Source: Mytilus californianus (Eukaryota; Mollusca; Bivalvia; Mytilida; Mytilidae). From it: a stretch of DNA of 64,000 bases. Location of the stretch: NCBI RefSeq assembly GCF_021869535.1, contig NW_026262659.1, positions 8,060,001 through 8,124,000 on the forward strand, in the 5' to 3' direction. Every line of letters begins with the position of its first letter. Positions within the stretch are counted from its first letter, which is position 1. Shown piece after piece: positions 56,601-61,529 of the stretch. Both the position numbers and the translations under genes were made by a program. The notes under the pieces were generated by a model. That model was not told the origin of the DNA, searched no databases, and saw only the letters and a list, made by a program, of their open reading frames with translations.

Positions 56601-58521
56601 TAATGATGTTTAACAACTAATAATCAATCGATCATTACTGACTATCTTTAATGATGTTTAACAACTAACAATCACTCGATCATTACTGACTATCTTTAAT
56701 GATGTTTAACAACTAACAATCTCTCGATCATTACTGACTATCTTTAATGATGTTTAACAACTAATAATCAATCGATCATTACTGACTATCTTTAATGATG
56801 TTTAACAACTAACAATCACTCGATCATTACTGACTATCTTTAATGATGTTTAACAACTAATAATCAATCGATCATTACTGACTATCTTTAATGATGTTTA
56901 ACAACTAACAATCACTCGATCATTACTGACTATCTTTAATGATGTTTAACAACTAATAATCAATCGATCATAACTGACTATCTTTAATGATGACTTATTT
57001 TGAGGATTATGTAAATATTTTACAGAACAACAATAACTAGGAGTAAGTTAAACAGATCTGATGGAGAATCCGACGAATCACCTCCAGAGGACAAAACTAA
57101 AAAAAATGTCAGAAAAACAGCATCAAAACAGACAAGACTTGACCAGTTCAATGTTAAATCAGCTCCCAAAAATGTGTAAGTAGACAAACACAAGTATATT
57201 TATAAATAAGAAGATGTGGTATGAGTGCCAATAAAACAACTCTCCATCCAAGTCACAATGTATAAAAAGTAAACAATTATAGGTCAAAGTACGGCCTTCA
57301 ACACAGAGCCTTGGCTCACATCCAACAGCAAGCTATACAGGGCTCCAAAATGACTAGTGTAAAACAATTCAAACAGGAAAACCAACGTTCTAATCTATAT
57401 AAAAAACAAGAAACACTTGTAGAGAGAGTGCCATGACCTTTGCACCTTAAAGAACTTATGCACTAACTATGTTCCATAGGTAGCCTGTTTTAAGGCAAAA
57501 TTTCTGTCCCTATCCATTATATTCCTACTTTCCAGTGGCAGTTTAAATTTCCTCCATCCATCCAAGATGACCCTTACCTTGAAGAACCTAACAATTGTAT
57601 TTTTTGTTAATATGTTCTTGTCTTGAGCATATGTGAAATATTTGCTACTGGACATTAACTGGACAACCAATCAAGCAATCCAATCACTGCTCTTGTTTTA
57701 TTGACTTCTTCAAATCAGATATTTATTCAAATTTTATTACATTAAGTGATGTTTTTTTTTTTTAGGAGGAAAGGTAAAAATTTGCCAAATGGAGTGTCTG
57801 ATGGTGATAGTCAGGAAACATCATCAGCTGCATCAACACCTAAATCAGGGACATCAATACGTATCAAAACTAAAGTACAGACACCTGATAGTGTAAGTAT
57901 TATGGTCAGGTTATGTTTTCATACGTCATAGGAATTCGTACTATGCATGCTTTTTCAATGGAAATTGTGATGTCACAATACATGTACATTCTTAATAGCA
58001 TGAAAACCCATGAGACGAGGATATATTGCTTTCAAATTATAAACAAAAATTACAAAATATTATTTTTTTTTCAGACAAATTGAAACATGATGCCAAGAAT
58101 TGCAACATGATATTTTTAACAAGTTAAAAAAATAATTTATTCCAGTGTTGAACTAAAATTATGATATTTTATCTAATAGCAGTCAGTATTAAAACAAGGG
58201 TTCTTACAGTAAGAAGATTAAAAGAAGTTTTTGCTATTAAGATATACCCTGTCCATGCACCCGAATTCACTCATTTTGGAATACATGCCATTCCCAAAGT
58301 TTGATTTTTTTTAATTGTATCTTCCTAATGGATTTATAAGATTTGAGCATCTGTAGACTACTACTATTGCCTGTAATTAATTTCTATCTTTTGATTTATC
58401 ACAATTTGTGTTTGGTTATATGTCAGTAAATTAGACTTCTGTAAGAACATTTCTTATTATAGTACATATTTGTTATTTAAATTTTCAGACAAAAAAGAGA
58501 GGCAGACCAAAGAAGACATGA
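23508..58521 (+). CDS. PDS5: Pds5 cohesin regulator, complete gene of 33 coding exons
   Basis: Pds5 binds the cohesin ring (Scc1/SMC3) in the nucleus and, with Wapl, sororin and Eco1/ESCO, controls release and maintenance of sister-chromatid cohesion. I joined 33 exons by reading through GT-AG junctions; every phase agrees, with no internal stop. The product is 1479 residues, against about 1450 for human PDS5B. Identity to vertebrate PDS5 is evident by eye along residues 1-1106, including [16 protein letters not shown] (84-89), [36 protein letters not shown] and SNTQNYLP. This is the HEAT-repeat body; APEAPY corresponds to the APDAPY motif involved in Wapl/sororin binding. Residues 1107-1479 are a Ser/Lys/Glu-rich disordered tail ending in an AT-hook-like RGRP (1473-1476). 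The ATG at 23508 follows a splice acceptor at 23476, so at least one noncoding 5' exon lies upstream. No frameshift or missing segment was seen. Exons are listed separately. Confidence 0.96.
23975..24395 (+). mobile_element. Hairpin-ended element (GCCCC family), Pds5 intron 1, sense
   Basis: Begins TTATGCCCCCGTCG...GAGGGGGCATTAAG, continues with tctgtacgtacgtccc and two units of about 165 bp, and ends near the GTGTCCCATGGACAC hairpin plus attc. Same family as 1311-3090 and 54762-55180. Confidence 0.8.
24618..24812 (+). CDS. PDS5: Pds5 coding exon 2 (residues 32-96)
   Basis: Follows a cag acceptor and runs in phase 0 to donor gtaaag. It holds [24 protein letters not shown], the most conserved patch of the N-terminal HEAT region. 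APEAPY at 84-89 is the Wapl/sororin-related motif known in the family as APDAPY. Confidence 0.96.
25338..25425 (+). mobile_element. Short hairpin-ended element fragment, intron 2, sense
   Basis: TTTTTAATGCCC...GGGGCATTAAG 5' hairpin followed almost at once by the 3' end gtgtcctagacacattctt; the core is deleted. Confidence 0.6.
25459..25545 (+). CDS. PDS5: Pds5 coding exon 3 (residues 97-125)
   Basis: Starts after ttttag in phase 0 with [15 protein letters not shown] and ends FKRYFYLLE at donor gtaaat, matching human DIFMFITRQLKGLED and FNRYFYLLE. Confidence 0.95.
26261..26358 (+). CDS. PDS5: Pds5 coding exon 4 (residues 126-158, split)
   Basis: Follows attgtag and begins [15 protein letters not shown], matching human NIAWVKSYNICFELE. 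It ends two bases into codon 158 at donor gtatgt. Confidence 0.94.
26914..27040 (+). CDS. PDS5: Pds5 coding exon 5 (residues 158-200)
   Basis: Follows gtttgtag; its first base completes Ser158. Encodes [19 protein letters not shown], a HEAT-repeat helix pair conserved in PDS5. Phase 0 end at donor gtaagc. Confidence 0.94.
27319..27399 (+). CDS. PDS5: Pds5 coding exon 6 (residues 201-227)
   Basis: Follows cttacag and encodes AYALAKELL then AIEPYIQA, matching human AYDLAKALL and AIEPYITN. Phase 0, donor gtatgt. The next intron carries the 33-bp minisatellite. Confidence 0.94.
27782..29004. repeat. 33-bp minisatellite, about 36 copies, Pds5 intron 6
   Basis: Unit: gatatcaatagatacacaat plus atccccattatct, 33 bp. 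Most copies are identical; variants are attatct/aatatct and a 7-bp longer form with aatcccc. Each unit holds a GATATC palindrome. Because 33 is divisible by 3, the minus strand shows long open frames of an 11-residue repeat ([11 protein letters not shown]), broken only by the 7-bp variants. It is not a protein gene. High identity implies recent expansion. Confidence 0.95.
29063..29325 (+). mobile_element. Hairpin-ended element (GCCCCACC family), intron 6, sense
   Basis: TTATGCCCCACCTAGGGGCATTATG hairpin, then gtctgtgcgtccgttcgtctgtcc, one core unit, and the 3' end gtgtactatggacacattctt. Confidence 0.7.
29401..29541 (+). CDS. PDS5: Pds5 coding exon 7 (residues 228-274)
   Basis: Follows gtttgcag and begins [12 protein letters not shown]; it ends [13 protein letters not shown], a segment nearly identical to human PDS5B. 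Phase 0, donor gtaagt. Confidence 0.96.
30390..30950. repeat. Segment flanked by 55-bp direct repeats, intron 7
   Basis: 30399-30455 and 30890-30945 share agaactt-aggttttcaat-cttttcaact-cataattgatttgg. The enclosed 430 bp is richer in GC and has a 95-codon frame (30499-30786) of unknown character. It looks like an inserted element rather than a Pds5 exon: it has no splice-phase partner. Confidence 0.4.
31221..31336 (+). CDS. PDS5: Pds5 coding exon 8 (residues 275-313, split)
   Basis: Follows tttttcag and encodes VTKLLAKMF and [11 protein letters not shown], matching human VVKLLAKMF and NKPLWQCYLGR. Arg313 is split across the junction; donor gtaaaa. Confidence 0.95.
31952..32192 (+). CDS. PDS5: Pds5 coding exon 9 (residues 313-393)
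   Basis: Follows tatttcag and encodes [15 protein letters not shown], the conserved [10 protein letters not shown] and ERTLDKK. It ends in phase 0 at donor gtaaga. The last 63 bp plus the donor are duplicated in tandem just downstream (period 71 bp), leaving a second, weaker gtagta donor at 32264. Confidence 0.95.
32194..32264 (+). repeat. 71-bp tandem copy of the exon 9 end and donor
   Basis: Copies exon 9 from the AAAGAAAGATTT region through the donor with three or four mismatches. The copied donor is gtagta (32264). Use of it would add 71 nt and shift the frame. Confidence 0.9.
32490..32641 (+). CDS. PDS5: Pds5 coding exon 10 (residues 394-444, split)
   Basis: Follows tgtctag with [18 protein letters not shown], matching human WRVRKEAMMGLAQIYKKY. 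It ends inside Arg444 at donor gtaata. Confidence 0.95.
32728..33722 (+). mobile_element. Hairpin-ended tandem-core element (TACGCCCGTCAAA family), intron 10, sense
   Basis: TATACGCCCGTCAAATTTTTGACGGG hairpin at 32730, then gtccgtccgtctgtctgtcc, five units of about 160 bp each starting near cacatgtcgcgccgtatctc, and the 3' end gggcgtatca plus hairpin TGCGCTCATGGCGCA. Confidence 0.8.
34025..34138 (+). CDS. PDS5: Pds5 coding exon 11 (residues 444-482, split)
   Basis: Follows tttcag; completes Arg444 and reads [16 protein letters not shown] and YCTLDEHAI, matching human LLVERIFAQYMVPHNL and YATLDLNAV. Donor gtaagt. Confidence 0.94.
34630..34860 (+). mobile_element. Core fragment of the 29063-type element, intron 11, sense
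   Basis: cacttcaacttgaatcttgg...gccaaattagggctttgaccc matches 29160-29255. The hairpin ends are missing or degraded. Confidence 0.55.
35044..35076 (+). CDS. PDS5: Pds5 coding exon 12, 33-bp microexon (residues 482-493, split)
   Basis: Only 33 bp between ttttcag and donor gtatgt, encoding [10 protein letters not shown] in the frame needed by exons 11 and 13. Without it human ALNEMWKCQNLL has no counterpart. Both flanking codons are split, so skipping it would remove exactly 11 residues without a frameshift. Confidence 0.87.
35483..36932 (+). mobile_element. Hairpin-ended tandem-core element (TACGGCCGC family), intron 12, sense
   Basis: Same family as 22405-23345 but with about eight core units of 120-150 bp. 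The 5' hairpin is TATACGGCCGCAAAAA...GTGGTCGTATA; the 3' end is gcggtcgtatcaagctgcgcc...gcggagc. Confidence 0.8.
37040..37490 (+). repeat. Dispersed element with two tandem units, intron 12
   Basis: ttgttgcgccttgacagagt opens the element. Two units of about 175 bp (aaccactggtggtaggtc... and aaccactagtggtaggtc..., each with cacatctcatttccatggag) follow. It belongs to a dispersed bivalve repeat I recognise. Confidence 0.6.
37579..37658 (+). CDS. PDS5: Pds5 coding exon 13 (residues 493-520, split)
   Basis: Follows tttacag with [20 protein letters not shown]; ends SLS plus one base of Arg520 at donor gtaaga. The last 28 bp, the donor and about 55 bp of intron are repeated immediately downstream with an identical donor at 37744. 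Confidence 0.9.
37631..37796 (+). repeat. 85-bp tandem duplication across the exon 13 donor
   Basis: ctgaatcctaggatagttag is at 37631 and 37716. Both copies keep an identical tcaa/gtaagaac donor (37659 and 37744). Using the second would add 85 nt and shift the frame. Confidence 0.92.
38236..38375 (+). CDS. PDS5: Pds5 coding exon 14 (residues 520-566)
   Basis: Follows aattgtag and encodes [15 protein letters not shown], then [10 protein letters not shown], matching human NLPDPGKAQDFMKKF and CSCKQAEGCV. Phase 0, donor gtaatg. Confidence 0.95.
38435..38567 (+). repeat. Tandem duplication of about 64 bp, intron 14
   Basis: gtctgaatca...ttctatatttctatactgtgggag occurs twice. It starts some 60 bp after the exon 14 donor but does not include it. 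Confidence 0.8.
38687..38722 (+). mobile_element. Solo GCCCC hairpin before exon 15, sense
   Basis: TTATGCCCCCGCCG/TAGCGGAGGGGGCAT alone, without the tandem core. It is identical in form to the 5' ends of the GCCCC family and ends about 50 bp before the exon 15 acceptor. Confidence 0.7.
38775..38990 (+). CDS. PDS5: Pds5 coding exon 15 (residues 567-638)
   Basis: Follows atattttag and encodes [12 protein letters not shown] and [12 protein letters not shown], matching human REITKKLGNPKQ and FLLERIAPVHID. Phase 0, donor gtaagc. A solo hairpin of the mussel repeat family sits about 50 bp upstream of the acceptor. Confidence 0.95.
39415..39660 (+). repeat. Dispersed repeat with tttgccgctggacattaagc tail, intron 15
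   Basis: Shares actgttaccttgtgagctagcatgtt, tacaaagcagggt and cctgaatatgcat with 60985-61100. The tail motif also occurs at 57627 and 60706. Confidence 0.55.
39764..39854 (+). CDS. PDS5: Pds5 coding exon 16 (residues 639-669, split)
   Basis: Follows tttcttag with [10 protein letters not shown] and [15 protein letters not shown], matching human VLSFTHPISF and ETFESLLACLKMDDE. Phase 1 end, donor gtatgt. Confidence 0.93.
40157..40226 (+). CDS. PDS5: Pds5 coding exon 17 (residues 669-692, split)
   Basis: Follows attttcag; encodes [22 protein letters not shown], matching human AALQIFKNTGSKIEEDFPHI. Donor gtaagt. Confidence 0.93.
41076..41199 (+). CDS. PDS5: Pds5 coding exon 18 (residues 692-733)
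   Basis: Follows ctttcag with [20 protein letters not shown] and QIFE; human PDS5B has ALLPVL, RQAKYAIHCIHAIF and QIFE at the same spacing. Phase 0, donor gtaagt. Confidence 0.95.
41579..41734 (+). CDS. PDS5: Pds5 coding exon 19 (residues 734-785)
   Basis: Follows tttatag; encodes [29 protein letters not shown] and IVKDLLMQD, matching human LHKSLDPSNLEHLIT and IVKDLLMND. Phase 0, donor gtaagt. A degenerate tandem of about 60-70 bp follows the donor. Confidence 0.95.
42217..42285 (+). CDS. PDS5: Pds5 coding exon 20 (residues 786-808)
   Basis: Follows gttacag; 23 codons ending EESMAK, where human has the variable stretch ending SPETMVK. Donor gtaagt. Forty bases of the exon (42240-42279) are duplicated directly after the donor (copy from 42288), so donor bases +3 to +6 are themselves copied exon sequence. 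Confidence 0.9.
42288..42330 (+). repeat. Tandem copy of exon 20 sequence directly after its donor
   Basis: aagttggtattctga-catcatgtt repeats at 42240 and 42288 (48-bp period), one mismatch in 40. The copy lacks the exon end, so it provides no second donor. Confidence 0.9.
42444..43494. mobile_element. DNA transposon-like element with 45-bp terminal inverted repeats, intron 20
   Basis: AGGGCTATTCCATTAAAAAG... (42444) is inverted at 43450-43494 with about six mismatches over 45 bp. The interior (1.05 kb) has no long ORF, so it is nonautonomous or decayed. The target-site duplication is not obvious. Confidence 0.7.
43661..43797 (+). CDS. PDS5: Pds5 coding exon 21 (residues 809-854, split)
   Basis: Follows attttgtag with [17 protein letters not shown] and [12 protein letters not shown], matching human IQAIKMMVRWLLGMKNN and [12 protein letters not shown]. 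Asn854 is split; donor gtaagc. Confidence 0.95.
44285..44408 (+). CDS. PDS5: Pds5 coding exon 22 (residues 854-895)
   Basis: Follows tttcag; encodes [21 protein letters not shown] and ALALLMN, matching human KPDMSRLRLAAGSAIVKLAQE. Phase 0, donor gtaagt at 44409. The last 76 bp and the donor are present five times in tandem (83-bp period), so four further donor-like positions follow. Confidence 0.94.
44333..44747 (+). repeat. 83-bp tandem array of the exon 22 end plus donor, five copies
   Basis: Units start at 44333 (in the exon), 44416, 44499, 44582 and 44665. Donor positions: 44409 gtaagt, 44492 gtaagt, 44575 gcaagt, 44658 gtaaga, 44741 gtaagt. Copies 2-5 share differences from the exon (gaggagaaac, ctggcttta), so they arose from one derived copy. 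Copy 3 carries an in-frame TAA. Confidence 0.95.
45054..45165 (+). repeat. Acceptor-spanning duplication of the exon 23 start
   Basis: ctgttaccatgt...caaattacacaa at 45054 matches ctgttaccatgt...aaaattacacaa at 45119 (65-bp period). The upstream copy is preceded by gat gaa tgt, coding DEC as in human NDECYQV. Confidence 0.7.
45114..45318 (+). CDS. PDS5: Pds5 coding exon 23 (residues 896-964, split)
   Basis: Follows gttacag and encodes [26 protein letters not shown] and RREYIKQ, matching human CYQVRQVFAQKLHKGL and LRLPLEYMAI. Donor gtatgt. A degenerate copy of its 5' end lies 65 bp upstream, before the acceptor. Confidence 0.95.
45770..48415 (+). mobile_element. Hairpin-ended tandem-core element (AGCTCACCTGGCCC family), intron 23, sense
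   Basis: AGCTCACCTGGCCC/AAAGGGCCAAGTGAGC hairpin, cgtccgttgactgtcatcgt, then about 12 units of 166 bp (caaacatggcatgaatgttcc ... aagatggccgccag ... gggaaatacatac). The 3' end has the hairpin AGGCTCTTGAGAGCCT. An inserted element (46750-47350) splits the array. Minus-strand frames of 60 or so codons are unit translations. Confidence 0.85.
46750..47350 (+). mobile_element. 601-bp dispersed element nested in the 166-bp array
   Basis: The repeat unit reads caaacatg|gcatgaatg; here caaacatg is followed by the insert and then atggcatgaatg, giving clean ends and an ATG target duplication. It runs from tttaaagttattgc to catcttcttatatct. This copy defines the family limits. Confidence 0.85.
48576..48690 (+). 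CDS. PDS5: Pds5 coding exon 24 (residues 964-1002, split)
   Basis: Follows atttcag; encodes [20 protein letters not shown], matching human [20 protein letters not shown]. Glu1002 is split; donor gtaagt. The upstream tract is made of four repeats of about 18 bp of an aatgttcaattaaaa unit (48509-48567). Confidence 0.95.
48700..50460. other. Pds5 intron 24, no feature recognised
   Basis: AT-rich sequence without clear repeats, inverted repeats or conserved coding segments. Confidence 0.5.
50464..50596 (+). CDS. PDS5: Pds5 coding exon 25 (residues 1002-1046)
   Basis: Follows tttttcag; encodes [20 protein letters not shown] and [17 protein letters not shown], matching human [20 protein letters not shown] and [17 protein letters not shown]. 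Phase 0, donor gtatgt. Confidence 0.96.
51140..51275 (+). repeat. 57-bp acceptor-spanning tandem copies before exon 26
   Basis: tttcagaaactat occurs at 51197 and 51254, each preceded by gatattatatggtgt-a-ttt; a third weaker copy precedes. The upstream AG (51201-51202) would lead into a TGA after five codons. Confidence 0.85.
51260..51382 (+). CDS. PDS5: Pds5 coding exon 26 (residues 1047-1087)
   Basis: Follows tatttcag; begins [10 protein letters not shown] and ends [10 protein letters not shown], matching human KLYTVCDVAM and PARFFTQPDK. Phase 0, donor gtatga. Its acceptor region is repeated upstream (57-bp period; the decoy copy hits TGA at codon 6). The donor is the first unit of a tandem array in the following intron. 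Confidence 0.95.
51378..52010 (+). repeat. Degenerate tandem array starting at the exon 26 donor
   Basis: Units of about 32 bp or 64 bp based on atatgttgagtactgtaacataag. The donor aag/gtatgattatatgttgag is itself the first unit and recurs almost exactly at 51446. The array is split by a reverse copy of the 600-bp family (51655-51840). Confidence 0.8.
51655..51840 (-). mobile_element. Partial 600-bp family copy, minus orientation, intron 26
   Basis: ataagaagatgtggtatgag... is the reverse complement of the family 3' end. It runs to caattcaaacaggaaagcc and is antisense to Pds5. Confidence 0.8.
52520..52576 (+). CDS. PDS5: Pds5 coding exon 27 (residues 1088-1106)
   Basis: Follows ctttcag; 19 codons with SNTQNYLP, matching human SNTKNYLP, the last strongly conserved block before the tail. 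Donor gtatat is weak. The exon end and intron start are copied 94 bp downstream, where the GT has become AT. Confidence 0.92.
52560..52750 (+). repeat. 94-bp duplication across the exon 27 donor
   Basis: catttgaagg-cataa-gtatataaaat is at 52560 and 52654, and the downstream intron sequence is also copied to tgtaagattatt. The donor in the copy is lost (aaaata). Confidence 0.9.
53032..53192 (+). CDS. PDS5: Pds5 coding exon 28 (residues 1107-1160, split)
   Basis: Follows ctattgtag; Ser/Pro/Lys-rich start of the disordered tail, ending in Ser1160 split at donor gtgagt. A diverged tandem copy of the donor region lies 112 bp downstream. The frame is set by the conserved exons on both sides. Confidence 0.88.
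53185..53347 (+). repeat. 112-bp duplication across the exon 28 donor
   Basis: gttaggtgagtact-gaggagtgtagaaagtac at 53188 is matched by gttaagtgtgtact-caggagtgtagaaagtac at 53300. The copied donor keeps GT as aa/gtgtgt. Confidence 0.85.
53955..54461 (+). CDS. PDS5: Pds5 coding exon 29, disordered tail (residues 1160-1329, split)
   Basis: Longest exon (507 bp), after gtttacag. It codes for a highly charged Lys/Ser/Glu tract with basic nuclear-localisation-like clusters ([17 protein letters not shown]) and an acidic run around DGDEDDD. This matches the character, not the sequence, of vertebrate PDS5 tails. Donor gtgagt. Confidence 0.9.
54762..55180 (+). mobile_element. Hairpin-ended element (GCCCC family), intron 29, sense
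   Basis: TTATGCCCCCGCCGTAGCAGAGGGGGCATTAAG, tttgtccgtacgtacgtccc, two core units, 3' GTGTCCCATGGACAC hairpin and attcc. About 85 percent identical by eye to 23975-24395. Confidence 0.8.
55511..55654 (+). CDS. PDS5: Pds5 coding exon 30 (residues 1329-1377, split)
   Basis: Follows tttgcag; Ser/Lys-rich low-complexity sequence of the tail with several S-P and T-P sites, potential proline-directed phosphorylation sites. Donor gtaagc; phase agrees with exons 29 and 31. Confidence 0.86.
56100..56327 (+). mobile_element. Possible tRNA-derived SINE, intron 30
   Basis: gtagccgactggtttaaata resembles an A-box-bearing tRNA 5' half (compare GTGGCCGAGTGG). It is followed by about 200 bp and a tail with caccaccatgatagagccaa. 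Its end merges into the 48-bp minisatellite. Confidence 0.4.
56328..56995. repeat. 48-bp minisatellite, 14 copies, Pds5 intron 30
   Basis: Unit: aacaatcactcgatcattac tgactatctttaatgatgttta acaac-type, 48 bp. Three variants at the same position (caatctctcg, taatcaatcg, caatcactcg) alternate, giving a partial 96-bp higher-order period. Confidence 0.95.
57026..57175 (+). CDS. PDS5: Pds5 coding exon 31 (residues 1377-1427, split)
   Basis: Follows tttacag. Tail exon with the acidic stretch [12 protein letters not shown] and then [11 protein letters not shown]1412 to N1419 resembles a PCNA-binding PIP box lacking the second aromatic residue. Donor gtaagt. Confidence 0.87.
57205..57418 (-). mobile_element. 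Partial 600-bp family copy, minus orientation, intron 31
   Basis: aaataagaagatgtggtatg through ctatataaaaaacaagaaacac, reverse complement of the family 3' half. It starts about 30 bp after the exon 31 donor. Confidence 0.8.
57766..57892 (+). CDS. PDS5: Pds5 coding exon 32 (residues 1427-1469)
   Basis: Follows a T-run and tttag; encodes [17 protein letters not shown] and a Ser/Thr/Lys-rich stretch. Phase 0, donor gtaagt. Confidence 0.85.
58489..58521 (+). CDS. PDS5: Pds5 terminal coding exon 33 (residues 1470-1479 and stop)
   Basis: Follows attttcag; ten codons [10 protein letters not shown] then TGA. RGRP is an AT-hook core, and vertebrate PDS5B also carries AT hooks in its tail, which supports this as the true C terminus. 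Confidence 0.86.
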   Translation, partial: TKKRGRPKKT

Positions 58522-59675
58522 ATACAAATTGTGCAATTTTATTAAACCAGCATACAAACAGAAAAATGGCAGCTACTATGAGTATAAAACAGCTACCATA
58601 GACATTCATTACTCAGTTTTAAATGGCATACCGTTTGGTTCAGTCAACAGAAATGATCAAACAAAGGGATATATCATTAAAATGAGATCATATTTTTGCA
58701 TCTTCAAGGGCATTTTGGGGTCAAATTTGTTCTGTTTGTAAAAGGTTTTGTATCTTTCAATCATAAATTTTGTTGTCTTCCTTTGTAAAGTTAAATATTT
58801 GTAGACATTAGATTAAATATAAAAATATATTTACTCTTTGGTCGTATTTCCATAAAAATAATTGGACTATTTTGAAACAATATTTATATTCAGGACCTTG
58901 GGCCTTCATATTTTACCCCCGTAAATAAATTACACGGACACACTATTGTAACTGTGGCTGTTTGGCAATGGTCAAATAGTTATGAAATTTAAGCATAAAA
59001 GAAACAAATGCTTAGTTTCTCAGGTATCTTTTGCTTCTGCTATGAACCTACCTCATGAACCAGTAAACATTTCAAAAACAAAATTATTAGGTAAGTGTTC
59101 CCTCCATTATTGTAAAAATTCTAAGCATGCCCCAGAAGTGATAGACATGTTTAACCTTATCAGATGCATATTCAGGATTTAAAATAAGGGGCCCACTGGT
59201 GAGACAAGGCTCGTAACTAAGACTATTTTTTATACAGCCAAATTAATGAATGAATGATTGGTTTTTCAAGGAGAAATTTAAAGTTCTCATTGAATAAACT
59301 CCACAGAGAACAATATTAATCCAATGGGACAGTCCTCTTTGCAAAAAAATTAAATGGCCAGGTAAAAAACATTCTGAGGAAAGGTTTTATTTCCTCCACA
59401 ATAAATTTATCAGTGGTGAGCAATGTAATTTCATACATTGTACGATGTTGCTTACAGTGATGTTTATCAAATGTCTTCTCTGTATTAAATGGACAAGTAA
59501 TTTTAATGTAAATAATTGAATAAAATGAAGCTATTTATTTATTTTTGTAGATCAATAAGATTAGATCTTGATTTCTTCTTGAAAATAAGGAGAATTTTTT
59601 AATATCAAGAAATTATTTTAAAACAAGTGTTGTATTTTAAAGGTTATGTTTTTAAATTGCTTACTATAAATAAAG
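58522..59675 (+). other. PDS5: Pds5 3' UTR (end uncertain)
   Basis: AT-rich, no conserved coding sequence. AATAAA hexamers occur in the gaataaaatg context near 59519 and ataaataaagtg near 59670; either could serve as poly(A) signal. The short open frames here look like chance. Confidence 0.45.
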
Positions 59676-61529
59676 TGGGTAATTTTCCCCGAGTTTTTTA
59701 TTGCTAGTTTTGCATTTAAGATAAAATGAAAATATCCCCTAAAGAAAAACTGGCCCAACAAATCAATTAATTTAAACTCTGTGTAAATTATTTACTTTAT
59801 GGTATTAAGTAAAAGTTGAGAAGATTTGAATGAAGTTGACTGTATAACAGATTTTATTGTTCAGTTTTTTTATTGTATTTGGTCATTTTAAACTGTTTAA
59901 CAGTGTGTAACTCCGTTGAATGCTAAAGATTCAAAAATATCTGAAATCCCAAGCATTTAATAATGTTCATTTACAAGATCATATTTATTACATTCATTTC
60001 AGACATCAACGTCCATTTAAAACATTTGTACTGTAATCGTGTATATAAAATTGTAAGATATTGTCCGACAATGCTTTGTTTATGCATCAATTGATTTCGT
60101 TGTTCATTGTTGACATTACAAAAATCATTATTTTGATGTAGAATAAAATATAAAAACGCTCCATTTATTTGTTGTTTATAGATTCCACCAATTCTAACAA
60201 TCAATTCATTGTAAAATCTGAAGTCCCAATACAGACAGCACATTAACCATCAAGAAAATTTATATCGCTACTGCTACAAAAACATGCAGTATATTAGACA
60301 TAGATGTTACTCTTTTGCAACAGTTACAAATAATCTCAATGTTTTATTTCATATTTCAGCAAGTTGATAAATAATTGTATAGATGATGATTGCATCTTGT
60401 TTGCACATCACTGCCTTGCTTTTGACCTCATTTTCATTATCCAAAGGTCAGATTTAGTTTTCAGGATTAGAGCTGTTCTTAAGCAGTCTGCACCAAAATT
60501 TTTTCCAACTACTAGTCCGAGACCAATATTGGGATATTTTTCTTGTGTGTCTAAACAAAGTTTTGCAAATACTTACTAGTCCGAATAAAATTTTACTAGT
60601 TGAGGGCATCGGAATAGTGACTGGTGCAGACTGCTAAGTAACTATACATGATAAGGTATTGATATTTGGTATGTTGATTGGTATTGAGGATCTTCATGAA
60701 CATGTATGACATATTTGCCAGTGGACATAAAGCAACCAACAATCAATGGTATGAGGGTAGTATGTCTTGGCCTTTATTTCAAGCTCCAGTGATCAGTTGT
60801 CTTCCTAAGTTTACTGCCTTGGGGGTCTTTTAGCATGCTGAGAGTGCAGGAATCCTGGTTTTGATCCAAGATTGGGTCAAACAAAAACAAAATAGAAAAT
60901 TGATATTTGCTGCTTCTCTGCCAAGCATGCAGCATTTTAAGTTTAAGAGTAAAGTCTATGATGCTCAGATAGGGTGACATGCCTTCCTGCAGACTGTTAC
61001 TTTGTGAACTAGCATGTTTGCCAAGTACAAAACAGGGTTCTTTTCATATCATGTTAATATATTTTCATCCTGATATGCATGTATTATTTGCCCTTACAGG
61101 TTAAACACCAATAATTGGGCCCCCTGATGATAGATCAGTGGAAGGTCTATAGTAATCAGCTTGTCTGTCACAAATCATTTCTGCTCTCTTTATTAACGTT
61201 CAAAACACCTGTCAGTTGCATACTGAAACTTGTCATTAATATTCACAACTACTAGATTGTGTCTTGTACAAGGAAGAAAGTAATGGCCAAAAACATAGTT
61301 CAACTGAGCCACCACTGTATGTGTGTATGCAAACTGTTTCTGTTCTCTAACTTTTAAAACCTTTGGATAAATTAGTGGGTCATCAGTAAAATGTATGCCT
61401 TCTTTTATATATGATTTGTTTATACATAATTGATTGACTATTTTATACTTTATACTAATACACGAACATGTGCACTTGGTAGATTTTATTTGACAAGTTC
61501 AAAAGTTATTTGCCATTTAACATAAAAAT
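59676..61529. other. Downstream of Pds5, no gene recognised
   Basis: AT-rich. Contains dispersed-repeat pieces: the tttgccagtggacataaagc tail near 60715 and a copy of the 39415 repeat at 60985-61110. Confidence 0.5.

Noticed and set aside
58982-59182. 66-residue ORF after the Pds5 stop
   Set aside because: No similarity to PDS5 tails and no splice acceptor in phase; likely 3' UTR.
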